Below, in pieces: positions 13,001 through 26,800 of a DNA stretch of 64,000 nt. Source of the stretch: Conus ventricosus (Eukaryota; Mollusca; Gastropoda; Neogastropoda; Conidae); NCBI GenBank assembly GCA_018398815.1, contig CM031595.1, positions 131,435,333-131,499,332 of the forward strand, given 5' to 3'. Under the pieces are notes generated by a model that did not search any database, was not told the origin of the DNA, and saw only the letters and a list, made by a program, of their open reading frames with translations. Both the position numbers and the translations under genes were made by a program. Numbering within the stretch: the stretch's first letter is position 1; each line of letters opens with the position of its first letter.

Positions 13001-16000
13001 CCCGCTTCATGGCCTATGCCCATTACTTGATGAGCCTTATTTACTTTACCCTTTCCTGACACTGGATTATCTGCTCCTTTGAGCTGACTGTCTTTGGCGT
13101 TTCCTAACGATAGCTGGTCACCTCGCCCTTTTGCCATGCGTTATTACTGCCTCCCTGGCCCCAACCCAGCTGCTGGTTCCAGTTACTCTGTGGTCCATTT
13201 TGGCCCCGACCCTGGGTCCGCCACCGTGGCTCCTACATTTCTGACTACCATGGCAACGCCAACAACTTTTTGAACCACCACTATGGCCACCATGGCCTAC
13301 GGCACTGCCACTAAGGGCCTATTTCATGGTCCATTGCCCCACCACCACGGCCACCTTCATGGCCTACACTAGCCCTACTGCTAGCGGCGCCTGTGCACTC
13401 ACCTGCTTTCTGTTTACCTTCCTACCCTGCACTGCCCTTGCTTTCCCACTTGACTGGCAGCCTGGTTAGGCTTCGGGGTGAAAATACCTACCCCCTAACA
13501 AAGCTGGATAGGGAAGATTGTTTTGCACTGCTGCAGTGAGAGTACTCCTGACAAACTCTGACTCTACTTTGACACGGGCCAAAGGTAGCCGATTAATTCT
13601 TCCATCTGCATATCGCACGCAGGTGGTTTCCCCGGTATAGTCTGTCTCTCTCACAAAACCGGGCTTTTACCATTGCCGCTAGAGTCAGTCCTGTATCTAA
13701 TAAGCAGGTCACCGGCTTCCCTTTACTACTGCCCTAGTAGTTGGTGGTGGTACTCTGCCTTGCTGTTGAATTGTATCAACGGCAACAACGGAATGTATTC
13801 GCAGTCCGCTACATTCCTTGGCGATATGACCCTCTCGCCCACATTTGAAACATGTGTGTTTCACTCTAACATTCTCTTGAGTCCCACTGTTGCCACGAGA
13901 CTTAGAATGCGTTTCTAACTGCGGTCTCGCCTCCTGTTTGTAGGGAGTCGGCGAATCACTCCCTGACTGTGTGGTCTGGGCATTACGGTCGACTGGTTTC
14001 GATCCCTTCATCCCATTACGCTGATCATGGGCAGATTCATACCTGTCTGCAACTTTCACTAACTCCTCTAAACTTCCTAATTCTCTTTCCGCAAAAATAC
14101 TGTGAGATCCTTCCGACAAGTGGAGAGAATTTGCTCCTTAACGATCTCCTCCCTCAAAGATTCAAAAGTTTGTTCGATGTTCCCTAACCTTATCCATTTG
14201 TCAAAGAGAGCCCTAAGCCGATAAAGGAACTGTACGTGCGTCTCACCTGATTTACGAACGGTTTCTCTGAACAATTTCCTATATCTATCGGCGGTTACCT
14301 GGTACCTCTGAAACAAAGCATCGCGCACCGACTCTAATCTGTCTGTTTTTCCGGTGGTAAGCAGAAAAAAGCATCCCTAGCTTTGGTGTCAGCAGCGCAG
14401 ACAAATTTGTGGCCCACCGTTCTTCGGTAAGCCCTGATCTTTGGCAATCCTTTCAAATTGCGAAATGAAGTCTTCTAAATGGTCGGGATTATCATCGAAC
14501 CTTGGCATATTGATCAAGGGACTGACATGTGGTGCAAAGTTCACTTGAGGTTTTGCGTCCACGTCCCGTTCTTTCTCCAATTTTAATTTTTTCTAACTCA
14601 AACTGCCTTATCTTCTCTCTTTCTCTCTCTTCTCTTTCCCGTTCTCTTCTCCTCCCCCTCTTTCCCGTTCTCTTTCTCTCTCCTCTCTTTCCCGTTCTCT
14701 CTCCTCCTTTTCCCGTTCTCTCTCCTCTCTTTCCCTTTTCTCTTTCTCTCTCCTCTTTTTTCCCGTTCCCTTTCTCTCTCCTCTTTTTTCCGTTCCCTTT
14801 CTCTTCCTCTTTTTCCCGTTCCCTTTCTCTCTCCTCTTTTTCCCGTTCTCTTTCTCTCTCCTCTTTTTCCCGTTCTCTTTCTCTCTCCTCTTTTTCCCGT
14901 TCTCTTTCTCTCTCTTGCCTTTCCCTTTGTATTTTTCTGGGCCTCGATTACACGGGCCAGTTCTCATCTCATATGCCTTCAGTTCCGGACCCTTAGTCCT
15001 AAAGCTTTTCCTTCTTCTATGAGGTCCATCTTTTTCAGCGGACCCATTGTCTCAGCACCCTCTTCAGTCGACATTCTGAAGCTATCTAACCCTCGATCAG
15101 CTAGTTAATACAACCACAGTAACAGCGAGATATCCACACGATCACTTGTAAATAAGCGATCAAATAGTTGTGCTACACACAATCAACCTCAACAGCAACC
15201 AAATCAAGCAAGTTCAAATACAAGGCCCAGTCATGAAAAAAAAAAGATCAAACAATCAACACATGACTAACGTCTTTCCAGGTTAGGAAAAAAATTTTAG
15301 GTTTCCACAATTACGACCAATTTCAAATCCCTTGCAATTGAACAAAAACCCAGAATCAAAATCACTTATGGCTCATTTATGTTCATCCCGGACGAGCCCC
15401 CAATTTGTGACGGGTCCCCCGACGCTCCCCCTCGTTATTAAAATATGATTTTCATATTCAGGGATGCAGGGGGTTATAGACAGAAGTATTTATGCTTTCA
15501 CAACCAAAATGCGCTCTCGCATAGGCACACGCACTCTGTCACTCACATCGGGCCCGCACAAAGGTGACGGGAAACCAATAACATTTCATAGAAAATAATC
15601 AACTTTATTTAACTTGACTCCGAGCCCCCACCCGTCACTACACAACACAACTATCTGTATCATACAACAATGTAAAACATCATACAGACAATCTCATAAA
15701 TCGCATCCCCTTTCCTTCAATTACTCTTCATTAACCAGGAAAGACAATATTCCACACTTCTGTTTGCACACTTATAAACTTAGAACAAATAAAACGTCCG
15801 TAACTTGCCAGCATTCCTGGTTGACCGTCAGTTTCTCTCATCACACTGTGCGACTACGAGCTGAAGCTGCCACACCGTTGTGTCCCCCGATTGGCCAAAT
15901 CCCAGTTGGGGGACACTGGCAACGTAGCTTGAGTCGCACCCCCACACTGAGTCTCCCTGACTCCACCGTACTTCGCCCTCTCCCCGGAAAGGGCTCCTGT

Positions 16001-19000
16001 CGTCCTCTCCCACAGGTCTTCTCTGGCTGCAAACAACCCCACCGTTGTCTGGCAGCTCCCTGTCTAGGCTCCAACAGGCTACACGTCTTGCTGTCGACCG
16101 TCCCACACGGGAGACAATTCTTCTCGTCGTCGGCTCCGAGGCTACAGCAACCTCCACTGTCATACGTCCCCACCCAGGAGACAACGAGGCGACAGCTAAC
16201 CTCTGCTTCACGCTGTATTTTCTTGAGCCCTCAGCAAGACGGGCGAGTTCACTTTCCCTTAAGTGAGTCACACACTTCCTGGTTTTTCCAAGCACCTTAT
16301 ATTCGTTCTCAAAGAAAGAGAGAACCCGAGTTTAACTGGGTCAACCAATGGAATCACCGGCACACACACATCACACGATTTGTACCAATAAATCCCCAAG
16401 TTATTTTATTCCGCCAATGGAATCGCTAGTCACCTACACATACACACACACACCACAGCTGCTAGCGCCAACAAAGACTTGGGCACCCAGTGGTTAATGC
16501 ATAACCTCCTATTCAAACTCATGTTCGATTCCCCGAAGCTACCCATTGTACAAACAGCCTGGACTTCTCTACAGCCAGGACTGAGGCTTCAAGTATTTAC
16601 TACCTCTATAGATAACAAGGTGCGAATCACTCAATAGGCCGAAGCCTTCCATTCATTCCTCAGAACAGGGACGATTGAATGGTCGCTTGTACTCTGCCTG
16701 CAGGCTGACGGTCACCTACCCGTGACCCGGGCACCTGACATGATTGCCTTCCTTTCAGGCCCACGGGAGAGCCCAGTGAATAGCCAGCGCTCAAAGTGGA
16801 CACTCTTCTCTACCCAGGACTGGCAGGTCGCCAACTCTTGTCACTACCCCTCGGACATGCGAAACACTTCCCAGCACTCTCCCTCCTTCAGTATACGACT
16901 CGGGGTATCCCCCCCTGGTGATGCCTGAATTCGCACACTTGAAGACCCAAGGAACGTGCTCTCAACAACAGCAACTACCCTTAATTTGCCTAAATGCCCG
17001 AGAACATTCGGCCGACTCATGACAGATGTTTAGAGGTCTTATAAACTTATCCCAATTTGTTGAGCTGGATAAGCTATTGGGTGCAACCTGCATGCCAACA
17101 TTTTTTGTTTAAACTCATCTGAATAGGGGATAATCACAAACAGTTCTTTAACTTGGCCTTCCTGCATCCCGCCTTGGTGGGTATTATTATTTGAAATTAC
17201 TTCATGATAGTATTTCAGGGACTGTCAGTCCTCCATGCATGTCCACCCAACATAACTGCCAATTGTTCAGGTGCTGAACGACATCAAGGCCCGCTTCATG
17301 CAGGAGAATGGCGACTTCATATCGTACCCAGACAAGAAGGGAAATGACAGGAAGACTGTGGCCACAGAGCTTGGCCAGCACTGGGCCTACATGAACGCCT
17401 GGATTGCCATGGCAGCGCACAGACTGGGCAGGTACGAGTTTTATCACCCTATCCTGTTCTTCTGTCTTCCCTTAACTGTAATAAAAGTTGAAAGTGTAAT
17501 TATAGGCCCTTCATAACATTGGATGTGATGCCAGATGGAGAGAATATGGAGTTAAGAATGAAAAAAAAACAGATTCATATATTGGTGTGATAAAAGAAAG
17601 GGAAAAGAATGTTACAGTTAGGAAAGAAATGAGTCGGATGTTAACCAAGATGGGTTTTTTTTTTGTTCTTTTGTTGTTGTTGTTGGGGTTTTCTGTGTTT
17701 TTTTTGCAGTCTTATCTTCCATGCAATTTCAGAGGCATGACTCCCATGATTTTCATTCTGGCTCCCCCATATCCAGCCACACTTGGGTCAGTCTGTGTGT
17801 GTGTGTGTGTGTGTGTGTTCGGGGGGTAGGGGGCAGGTTTAATGACAGTAGAAAGTTTTAGGGCCATTCCGTCTAATACAATGAAGGGAACATATTTTCT
17901 GATTTTAAAATTTTTTATTGTATGTATAGAAGTCCTGGAGGTGAGCCAATAGCAGATAATCTTGTTACCAGCACAAGGAAAGCAACTGTTGTGCCAGAAT
18001 TCGCACAAGCAGTTTTGGAAGGTGTGATGTGAAAGTGCAGTATGTTGGCGGGATGGGGGGTGCATGTGTGTGTGAAGCCATGGCTGACTTTTTCAGGTTG
18101 CAGTTGATGAAAGGGCATGGCTGATGATAGAATTTCTTTTTTCATATGGCAAGTTGTTTCTAGATTTTTTTTTTATACATAATACTTTGAAATATGCCGA
18201 TGCTCAGATACTACCGAAGTCTAATGTTAATGATTTATGTATGTAATTTCTTTTTAGACTAGAAGAAAATTTCAACTCGAGCAGATCATCTTGGGGAAGG
18301 GTGTTTAAACTGTGCTTTTATATTTAAGATGTTTTAATTATTTATTCAAATTTGAATGTGTCCCTTGTGTAATAGTGCAAATGCTCGTATCAGTAATTTA
18401 GTTGCATTCAGTTACACATTGATTTGCTATGAATCGGTCCAGTTCTTCTGCGTACGCAGGCCGATACTCCTGTGGACACTCCCTGTATAGACTGGCAACT
18501 ATTAATCCCATCTGCCTAACGAGGGGATTGGAGTTTTGTGTGCATGACCGTTTTTTTATCCTGCTATTAAGGCAGCCATACTCCATCCTCGGAATGTGCA
18601 TGCTATGTGTAAGGTGTCATCCATACCAATGGCAAAACTGGCCTTCTCTTCTAAAAATTGGTGATGGGATTTTACGTGTGTGCAAGATGTTATGCGTGCG
18701 TTCACACACGGAAACCCCAGTTTATAGTCTCGTTCGAAGGACTGTATGGGAAATGGAGTCAGAACCACTGTTAACTACGAGGGTAAAAAAACCTTGTACC
18801 GAAACGGCCCGGTGGGGGATTCAAAACCCCCAACCCTTGGATTACTAGCCCGGCGCTCTACCAGCTGGGCTAATTCCAGCCCCCAGTCCAGTTCATTTCC
18901 AGTATTTTCTCCACACTCAAAAAGGGAAAAAAAACATCAAATCTTTTTCATTGGACCTATATAGTGTTAGGCAGTAAAAGGGATGGGAGACAATGATCAT

Positions 19001-19567
19001 ATGCTTTGGGAATATAATTGAGAGGTTATGTTGAATCTATGAAATTGTTTAGAAGTTTTGTATCAGAATTGCATAAAAGTTGCATGCATGCTTGTGTACA
19101 TGAGAACACGGACGGCTACAGAGAATATGTGCAAGATCTGAACCAAGACCATAGCTGCTTCTTGAACAAAAGGCACCCCACTGAAGGATTAGCCGTCAGA
19201 CAAAATTAAGATGGATTATGTACTTTGTCTTGAAGATATTTATCAATTCTTATTTCATCAATGAAATATACGGTGGTGTAAATATACTTACCTTTAATCA
19301 TTAGCCGTCAGGCAAAATTAAGATGGATTATGTACATTAATTGTCTTGAAGATATTTATCAATTATTTCATCAATGAAATATACGGTGGTGTGAATATAC
19401 TTATCTTTTATCAGGAACTTAATTTCCTTTCTCCAGGAAATTCAATAAAGTTGGGTTGCATCATCAGTATTACATATTCATCTATACTAACAATTTAATA
19501 CTCAAAGAAATTGGAAAATTGTATCATAAAAATGCTATCAATAACAAGAAAATTACAAGTCTCGCAG

Positions 19568-19599
<32 letters not shown>

Positions 19600-20790
19600 C
19601 ATCAACTGCTGTTAACTAGAACAGTGTTTATTTTTTCTTTTGATTTTTGAACAAACAAAATGTTGAAAATTGTTTTTGGTATTTTCAGGGCATTGTCCAA
19701 GATTTATTCCACAGACCTTACTGGTATACTGCTGACATATGTATTTTGTTTCTTTCCTTTTTGTCAAAGGTTATTCCACTGACACCTGTTACTAGTGTAA
19801 GTTGGTTTTTTATACAGTGCTAACTGCTTATAACAAATTAAAAGGGATTTTTTTTGTATTATACTTTATCTGAGGTTTGCTATAGCTGGGGTCCTCAGAT
19901 AATACATATGTCTGGGGTTGTTTTGTAAGATGTGAGGAAACTCTTTTAATTTAAACATCAGTTTATTGAAAGAAGGTAATATAAAAGATGAACCTGAAAA
20001 CATCCTCTAACTCTTGAAATAGGGTTTTGTCTTGATATAGATGTATATGATGCTCCATCTCGAGTGGAACATAGGGTGTTTTCACATGCAACACATGCAC
20101 TTAAAAACAAACTCGCACAAGCCTAGCAAAAATGTTCAATATGTATGTGGGAGAAGAGAGGGGGAGAGAGAGAAGGGGAGGGAGAGAGAGAGAGACTCCG
20201 ACTGGTAATGTGTCAAAATAAATATTTAGAGAATGTGGTGAGCATTTTACAAATTAGGGTAGGGGGTAGGAGAGGTGGGAGTTTACATTTTGTCAAAAAT
20301 GATTTTAGACAGTAGAGAAAAGCAAACTCGCACACACGCATACACACGCGCACACACACAGGCATATATTGCTCATCCATCCACCATCTATCCAACTCGC
20401 CATACACACAAATGTGGGGCATCCTTTACACATCTGCTTTTTTTTCATAACACCACACCAGATTGTTTCTAACACTCTGTGGAAATTATACAAACTCGAT
20501 CATATTGAAACCACTAGTCTTTATATTGGATACCCATGTCTGTTTTCCCCTTTCATCCTCTTCTTTCAGTATGTACTATGCCATGTTAGCAAGTCTGTCG
20601 GACGGTAATCTAAAATAAGGTCATCTGAGGCAAGAACAGAAAGTAGGAATCGGCCAAGTTTCCTGAATTCCATTTGATGTGGCGTTTCAGAGCTAAAGTT
20701 CGACAAGCATTCAAATGCAAAAAAAGAGGATTCCTTCAATTTCAATGCTTTTTTCATTGCCCATAATTCAGAGCCACCTGAGCACCAGAG

Positions 20791-20863
<73 letters not shown>

Positions 20864-23800
20864 GAAGTGGGAGGGTTTAGACAGAATTCAGAACTTCAAC
20901 AACTTTAGGCTAGCCATGATCACAAGCTAGGTATGATTCCAAAATTTTACTGTCAGAATCTCAATTATATTTTTAATCTACACTGTGACACAATGAACCA
21001 AGCTAGTTGTTTGGCTGGCTATTGACAGATTTTCCCCTGTACATCGGATTCACACATAGTGTTACACACGGTGATGTTGAACTGATTATAGCGATCAAGA
21101 TAAAAAAGGGTGTGTTTTTTCTCTCACGATAGTGATTGAGAACATTTTGTTGGATATAGCTGTATTTAGAACAATTGGGAAAAAAACTGTACGCGTTTTC
21201 CGATTCTTCAGCTTCAGGTACAGTTGTTCAATCTTGCTTGTGGATTTAAAATACAATGGTCTGTAAAAGTACGAATGATGTTTAAACCAAACGAAAACTG
21301 TACCATTTCATTCCAAAAGTTTCTTATTTCAGTCTCATTGAAGTTCTACTTGCATTGTACATATGAAACCTCGATAAAACTGAAAATGGTCACATGCATT
21401 ACCATACAGTGGCTGTCTGCTTTAGATTTGATTAAAACGACAAAAACCTTGTTTTTCATTCGGTATGGAGAGAGAGAGAGTGAGCACATGTGTAGCAGAA
21501 TCTGACAAGCTGATTGTTAACAACATTGAACCCATTGCTGTGAGGCATCAGCAGTGCTGTGGTAGAACTGTTCTCCAAAGTTCTTGTTCTTTGGTATTGT
21601 AGCTAAAGTCGCTTAAAACAAAGTTTCTTAAAACAAAGCACTTTACAGATGGAACAGTCTCATTTTACATACGCAAAACAAAAATGAAGGAAGATGTTAT
21701 ATAGATCCACAAGATCCTAGATGCAAATACCTATGCAGAGAAAGCCCATGTCTGGGTGTCTTGCATCAGCTATATTTTGATGCTGTAATGGCCCTGCAAA
21801 TGATTTGCTGTATTCAAGGATGAGCATGCCAGGAGAATGAAGAAAAAAAAAATCAATGGATGCTGCGAGGATTTGTTATAACCAAGTTTGTGCAAAATGG
21901 GGAGTTTATAGTCGTGGTTGGCCGGGTTTTCTTCTTTTGTGTGCTTTGAGTGAAATTTGTTACCTGTGAGTTTGCTATAAGCAGGAAAAACTTATTGTTA
22001 CTGCAGACACATTTTTTTTCATTCGTTCTAGTTGATTTTGAGTTGCATGGTATGTATGTTTGTTTATTTTTCCAAATTTTTTGTTTTGGTTTTTTTTTTA
22101 AAGGACTTGGATAGTATTTTAACAATCAAGTAGCTGTTAGATATTGAATGTTTGTAGCACTAAATGGTAAGTATAGCTGACATCTTCACGTTCTTGTTCG
22201 GTATTGTCAGAGGTGTAGCACAGGCTTTGGTGAACTTGCAGTTTGAAGCAGTTTTTCTGCATGGGGTCAGAGTGGTGGATTTTGCTCTCAGGACTGTTGT
22301 GCAGCAGCCGGTTTAAGGTTTAGAAAAACAGACTCAAGAAAGAAGCCACAGTCTGTCATGTTGCCAGTGAGGGAACCAGTGGCTCGGGTTAAGTTTTATG
22401 ACTACAAACCCTAGGAAAATAAAGCTACAGTCTTGTTCACATCGTTGCCTGTAAACAAGCAAGTCTGATTCCATGTGATAAAAGTTTCGGTTTGATGTTG
22501 CCACTTTGAGTGGATTGCTGACTTCCAGACTGGAAAAAAAATGACTCTTTGAATTGTTTTAAAAGGGGTTCAGACACACTTTTTTTATACTGATTTTTTT
22601 TTGGGGGGGGTTTCATTTAATGCTACATTTACTGAAGCAAGTACAGTGGAATGATGCTGCTTTTGTATGTGTAACTCATACAGAAATCAGTACATAGTGC
22701 TTGACTTTTGATCTGTAATTCATATCCACTAATTTGAATCAGATGGTTGACGTTCCCCTCGTTGAATTCTAGAGAAAATTAAAGAGTTACCATGCTCATA
22801 AAATTAAAGTGCAGCTTTGTTGCTAACTCTATAATGATTGGGCACCAAACCTCACAACTATATGAAAATAATTCTATCAGAAAGTTCAAGTTTAATATCT
22901 AGAGATAACATCAGTGTTTTTTTTTTGTATTTCTTAAGTCCAAAGGAGGCTCTTGAAGCTCCATCATACTGTTGTTTTTGCAATACATGGATCTTAATGT
23001 TGAAGTTTAAACTGCATACCCAAGTATTGAAAGCCAAACGCTACCTCATCATTTTGCCATGCATTCAGAAAATGTGATGTTTCGGATTCTTCCTCCTGAA
23101 AATTCTTTCTTTTTGGAAGTATCGATTCCTAAACTCCAGTCGTCACAAAATTCTGACATGGCATCTAATGCTGTTGGCAGATCATCCGCTGGTTCAGCAC
23201 AAATAAGTGTATCTTCTGCTTATAACAAAAGGAACATTTTTAACATTACATTAAGGCTTCACCTTCTCTTTCCCACCCAGTACTCTCGTCTCCCGTCCTA
23301 ATGTGATAACACCAGAGGTATTTATCCTCTGAATATGTCTAGATCATTAAAATACATAGCATAGAGCAAAGAAGACGGATATTCACCCTCTCTGACCCAT
23401 GTACGGTTTTGTAACATTTTGCCATGTGATGCTTCAGTGCATTAATTTGTTTATGTGATGCTTCAATATAATTTAATTGATATTGGCCACATGCCTAACC
23501 TGATTTCATTTATTTTATGTATTGCTTGTTTGACCTAGTCTAAATTTTTGCTTCAATACTTTTTCTTAAGCACCAAGCCTGTCGTTTGCAAAGATTTTTG
23601 TTCCCTTCTTCAAACTTATTTAAATTCTTTCACTGTTCAAAAAATGTCTTGGATGCTATTCTCTCAGACTTTTCAGTTTTTGTTCCATTTATTTTCAGTA
23701 TGTTATTGGGTCATTGCACCCCGTCTTTTGATGTTTTAATCTAGCAATTGGACCAATACAATCTGAACTGCTTTTTGATGAGTTTTTATTTCATATACAT

Positions 23801-26800
23801 TTTACTAACTGTAGTTTTTACTGCTTTAGTTATCACAATTTTATTTCTTTGATAGATGTTCTTTGACTTCATAAAAAAACCTATGACGCTTCTTTTCACA
23901 TTGGTGCATCAACCCAAGGGCACTAATGTATTCTTCGTTTTCAACTTTTGTTTCTACAAGTAGTTTTTTGTCGACGTGTTATTGATGGCATTAGCTTTCA
24001 TTACGGCACTAATTTTACCCATCTCATCTGTTGCATCCAAAGCTGTATACAATGAGAAAAGTGGTTGCCTGTTGACGTCATAGATTTCCTTTTCATCGAA
24101 CGATGACACGTTAGAAGTTTAAAGCTACCTTGGATGTAAGGATTTCATTACTGAAGATCAAGCAACTTCTCGTCATATGAAATACATTTTTCCTGTTGAA
24201 TGTATTTGGATCAGAAATTCCTACAAGCAACTTTCTGGACTTGAATTGCATCTTTGTTGTTGCTGAATTCATTAAGATCAGGACTTCCTAAAGCAGTGTT
24301 AGAATTTCTTGTGATTGATCCATGTATAAAAACTAAATTTGTGCTGTATATTAATAGCGTAGTATTCCTGCACACAACCACCCACCCTTCCCACTCGGAC
24401 ACACACACACGCACAAATGGCACACAAAGTCTGGAAGCATACAAACCTGGTGGACCTGATAAATCTCCCCCTCTCTCTCTCTCTTGCTTTGTTTCTGGTC
24501 TGTCATTCAGTTATATAACCCAGTTGCTCATTTCTCTTGTGTTGTGCAACATTCTATTAACATCAAAGTGATGGTGCAGAGGCACATTTCTCTCTGTCGC
24601 GCACACCCACAAACTTCACGCCACATACAAATCCATGATATACCCCCAATCATTTGTATGAAGTAGATATAAATGTTTTTAACAAATGAAAATGTGCCAC
24701 ACACCTACAGTGAATTTCCAGATTTGACATCTCCTACCCGGCTTGGGAGTTCATCCAACAGTTCTACAATCCAGTGGTCGGGGGGTTTGCCACCAGCGGC
24801 CGCTATGACACCACACCCACCATGGCAGACGGAATGGTGATGTGGAGCGGGGGCAGCAAATACGATGTTGGATTCTTTGTATCATCATTTTTTGGTTTCA
24901 TGGCTCTCCTTTTCGGTGGTAATTTGTGGTTCCACGGCAGTCCATATCCTTTTTACTTGTACACCCTGCCCACATGCACCACAAACAAGCAGCCAAATGA
25001 GCAACGAACAGACCAACAACACTCGGCCACCTAGATGACAACTGTTAAAATACAAAAGCCAGTTGAAAAAATACGATTGGCAGATGTCCAGTAAGAGAAA
25101 GTGTGATCAGAGCGAGTGCTGGGAAGACATGTAGTGGAGAATAGTGAGGGTAGCTGTCACAGAGAAGCAGCCATTTTGATAACTTTGATTTTAATTAAAG
25201 AGCACTGCGCTATTAGTAAAGTTTGTAATATAGGGTGGGGGGTGTGGAGAGATGCGAGCAAGATGGGAGGGTACTCATCAGTAAGCAGCAGTTACTTTGA
25301 CAAGTCTCTCTGTCTTGGTGAAGTACAGACTATTTTATGATAGCTTATTTACTTGCCAGATGGAAAACTGCATGACGGGACTACTCATGTCCAATAAAGT
25401 GGGAAAACTGCATACATCATCTAGAAGTGAAACTGTATTGTAAAAGAACGACGTAAAGCTGCAGGTCAAAATGTTATAGCCATTGGTCAAACCAATTTGT
25501 TAAACAAGCGACAAATGTAAAGCAAGGGTCAGCCTTTCCAGTGGTTCGACCTGGGAAATCATGATTTCTGTGCAATGATGTACTATTGATTTTTTTAATG
25601 GATAATCTCTTCAGCATTCTGGCAAGTTTAATGCACCATTTGGGGGAGCGTCGGCGATCAAGAGCCACGCTATAAACTCAGCCCTGGGGAAGGACACCCC
25701 AGTGAAGAAACTATCCCCCTGTGCTCACAGGGTAGGACTTTTTAAGTCTAAGGGAGAAGCCCCCAGCACACTTCCTTTAACACTGTCCAGCCCATGATGT
25801 TCTACAGTGTCAAACCTGGCCAGAGGGTGTAGCACTGCAAATGCAGCTTTGGGGCAGTCGTAGAGACCTTGAGAAGACTGTGGGTTTCATCATGGTGACA
25901 GGATTGAAGATCTGATGCAATCCAAAAGAAAATCGACTGCACAAGAAGAAATTGGTGAACAAGTGCAGTAACTTTTGCTTCCATAATAACTTGATGATAC
26001 ACGGCTCCATGCCAGTACTGGTATGATATCTAGTCAGCTTGCCCATGTATAAACGAAAAGCACACAGAACAAATGCAAAAACTTCCAAACTCCGAGAAAG
26101 ACATTCCAGGCTTGTCTGCTTGTTTCATCTGATTTGTGTACCCAGAAACATACAAACATAAAGAGAACTTCATTCCAGAAATTGTAAAGGAATGTCAAAT
26201 GCAAATATAACCCCAATGTGGTTGATCAGTTAATTTCACAAACGGGTATAATGTGAGAATTTTTTTTTAAAAAGAGAAACAGTCATTTGTCTGAACTGCG
26301 ACAGAAAAAAAGGAAAACAAAGTGAACTAATAATACTTGGGGTGTAATTGGTTTATTTCACATGCTACAAATATTGTAAGGGATGCACCGAAAAAAGACG
26401 GATCAGTTCATAAAACTGGTTAAAAATAGCCTACCAGAGAAAAAAATGTAACCTGTTTTTGAGTTCAGAGTATGACCCATTGCATGCAGATGCGTTGCTG
26501 GCCCAGTTTCCCATGTTTCTGAAGATTTGACTTTACAGGAAAGCAAGACATACAGGAAAGATGAATTGGCCTTTGTCTCTCCACAAAACCCGATTTCTCC
26601 ATAATATATACTTTAATGTTTGTCTTTTTTTTTTTTTAACCGATCAGTCAAATATGATCAACAGTTACATGATCAGGTAGGTAATTTGATTTATTTGTGG
26701 TGTTGCTTGGTTTTGTATATCAAACGCAGGAAATTTGATAAAGAAAAATAGGAAAGATTGAGAAGAATGGCAAAAATGAAACGGGGAAAGACCAGCTACC

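Larger units (their letters stand above)
10138..17024 (-). mobile_element. Gypsy-type LTR retrotransposon with SCAN-like gag, pol largely missing
   Basis: Two near-identical direct repeats of 1615 and 1619 bp (TGTGACGGGT...CTCATGACA on the plus strand) flank a 3.65-kb interior and are bordered by the 5-bp duplication GATGT. The coding strand is minus: gag, zinc knuckle and protease read leftwards from 15074, and the primer binding site abuts the right-hand LTR. No reverse transcriptase, RNase H or integrase motif was found in the interior, so this copy is non-autonomous. The close LTR match points to a recent insertion. The gag has the helical arrangement of the SCAN domain, which is known to derive from Gmr1-like Gypsy gag; the Gmr1-like label is inference. 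Confidence 0.92.
6696..17270 (+). other. Intron 1 of gene copy 1 (10.6 kb)
   Basis: GTGAGA to TTGTTCAG. It is ten times longer than the matching intron of copy 2, mainly because of the LTR retrotransposon at 10138-17024. Also present are microsatellites near 6890-7015 and 7660-7830, a tRNA-like box A/box B stretch near 8885-8940, and a GC-richer block at 9130-9640 with no recognisable gene. The remaining AT-rich parts (7016-7650, 7840-8880, 9650-10130) show nothing further. Confidence 0.8.
17432..24721 (+). other. Intron 2 of gene copy 1 (7.3 kb)
   Basis: GTACGA to TTTCCAG. It contains TG, CA and GA microsatellites, a minus-strand tRNA-headed SINE-like repeat near 18600-18885 and a 112-bp tandem duplication at 19188-19411. 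From 20900 to 24700 it is AT-rich with no gene or element recognised. Confidence 0.8.

Noticed and set aside
15614..16429. 271-residue plus-strand frame
   Set aside because: It lies within the LTR, opposite to the element's coding strand. The matching region of the other LTR has different frame breaks, and no domain is seen.
18805..18880. Functional tRNA gene
   Set aside because: Box A and T-arm are good, but the acceptor and anticodon stems pair badly and a SINE-like body follows, so it is treated as a SINE head.
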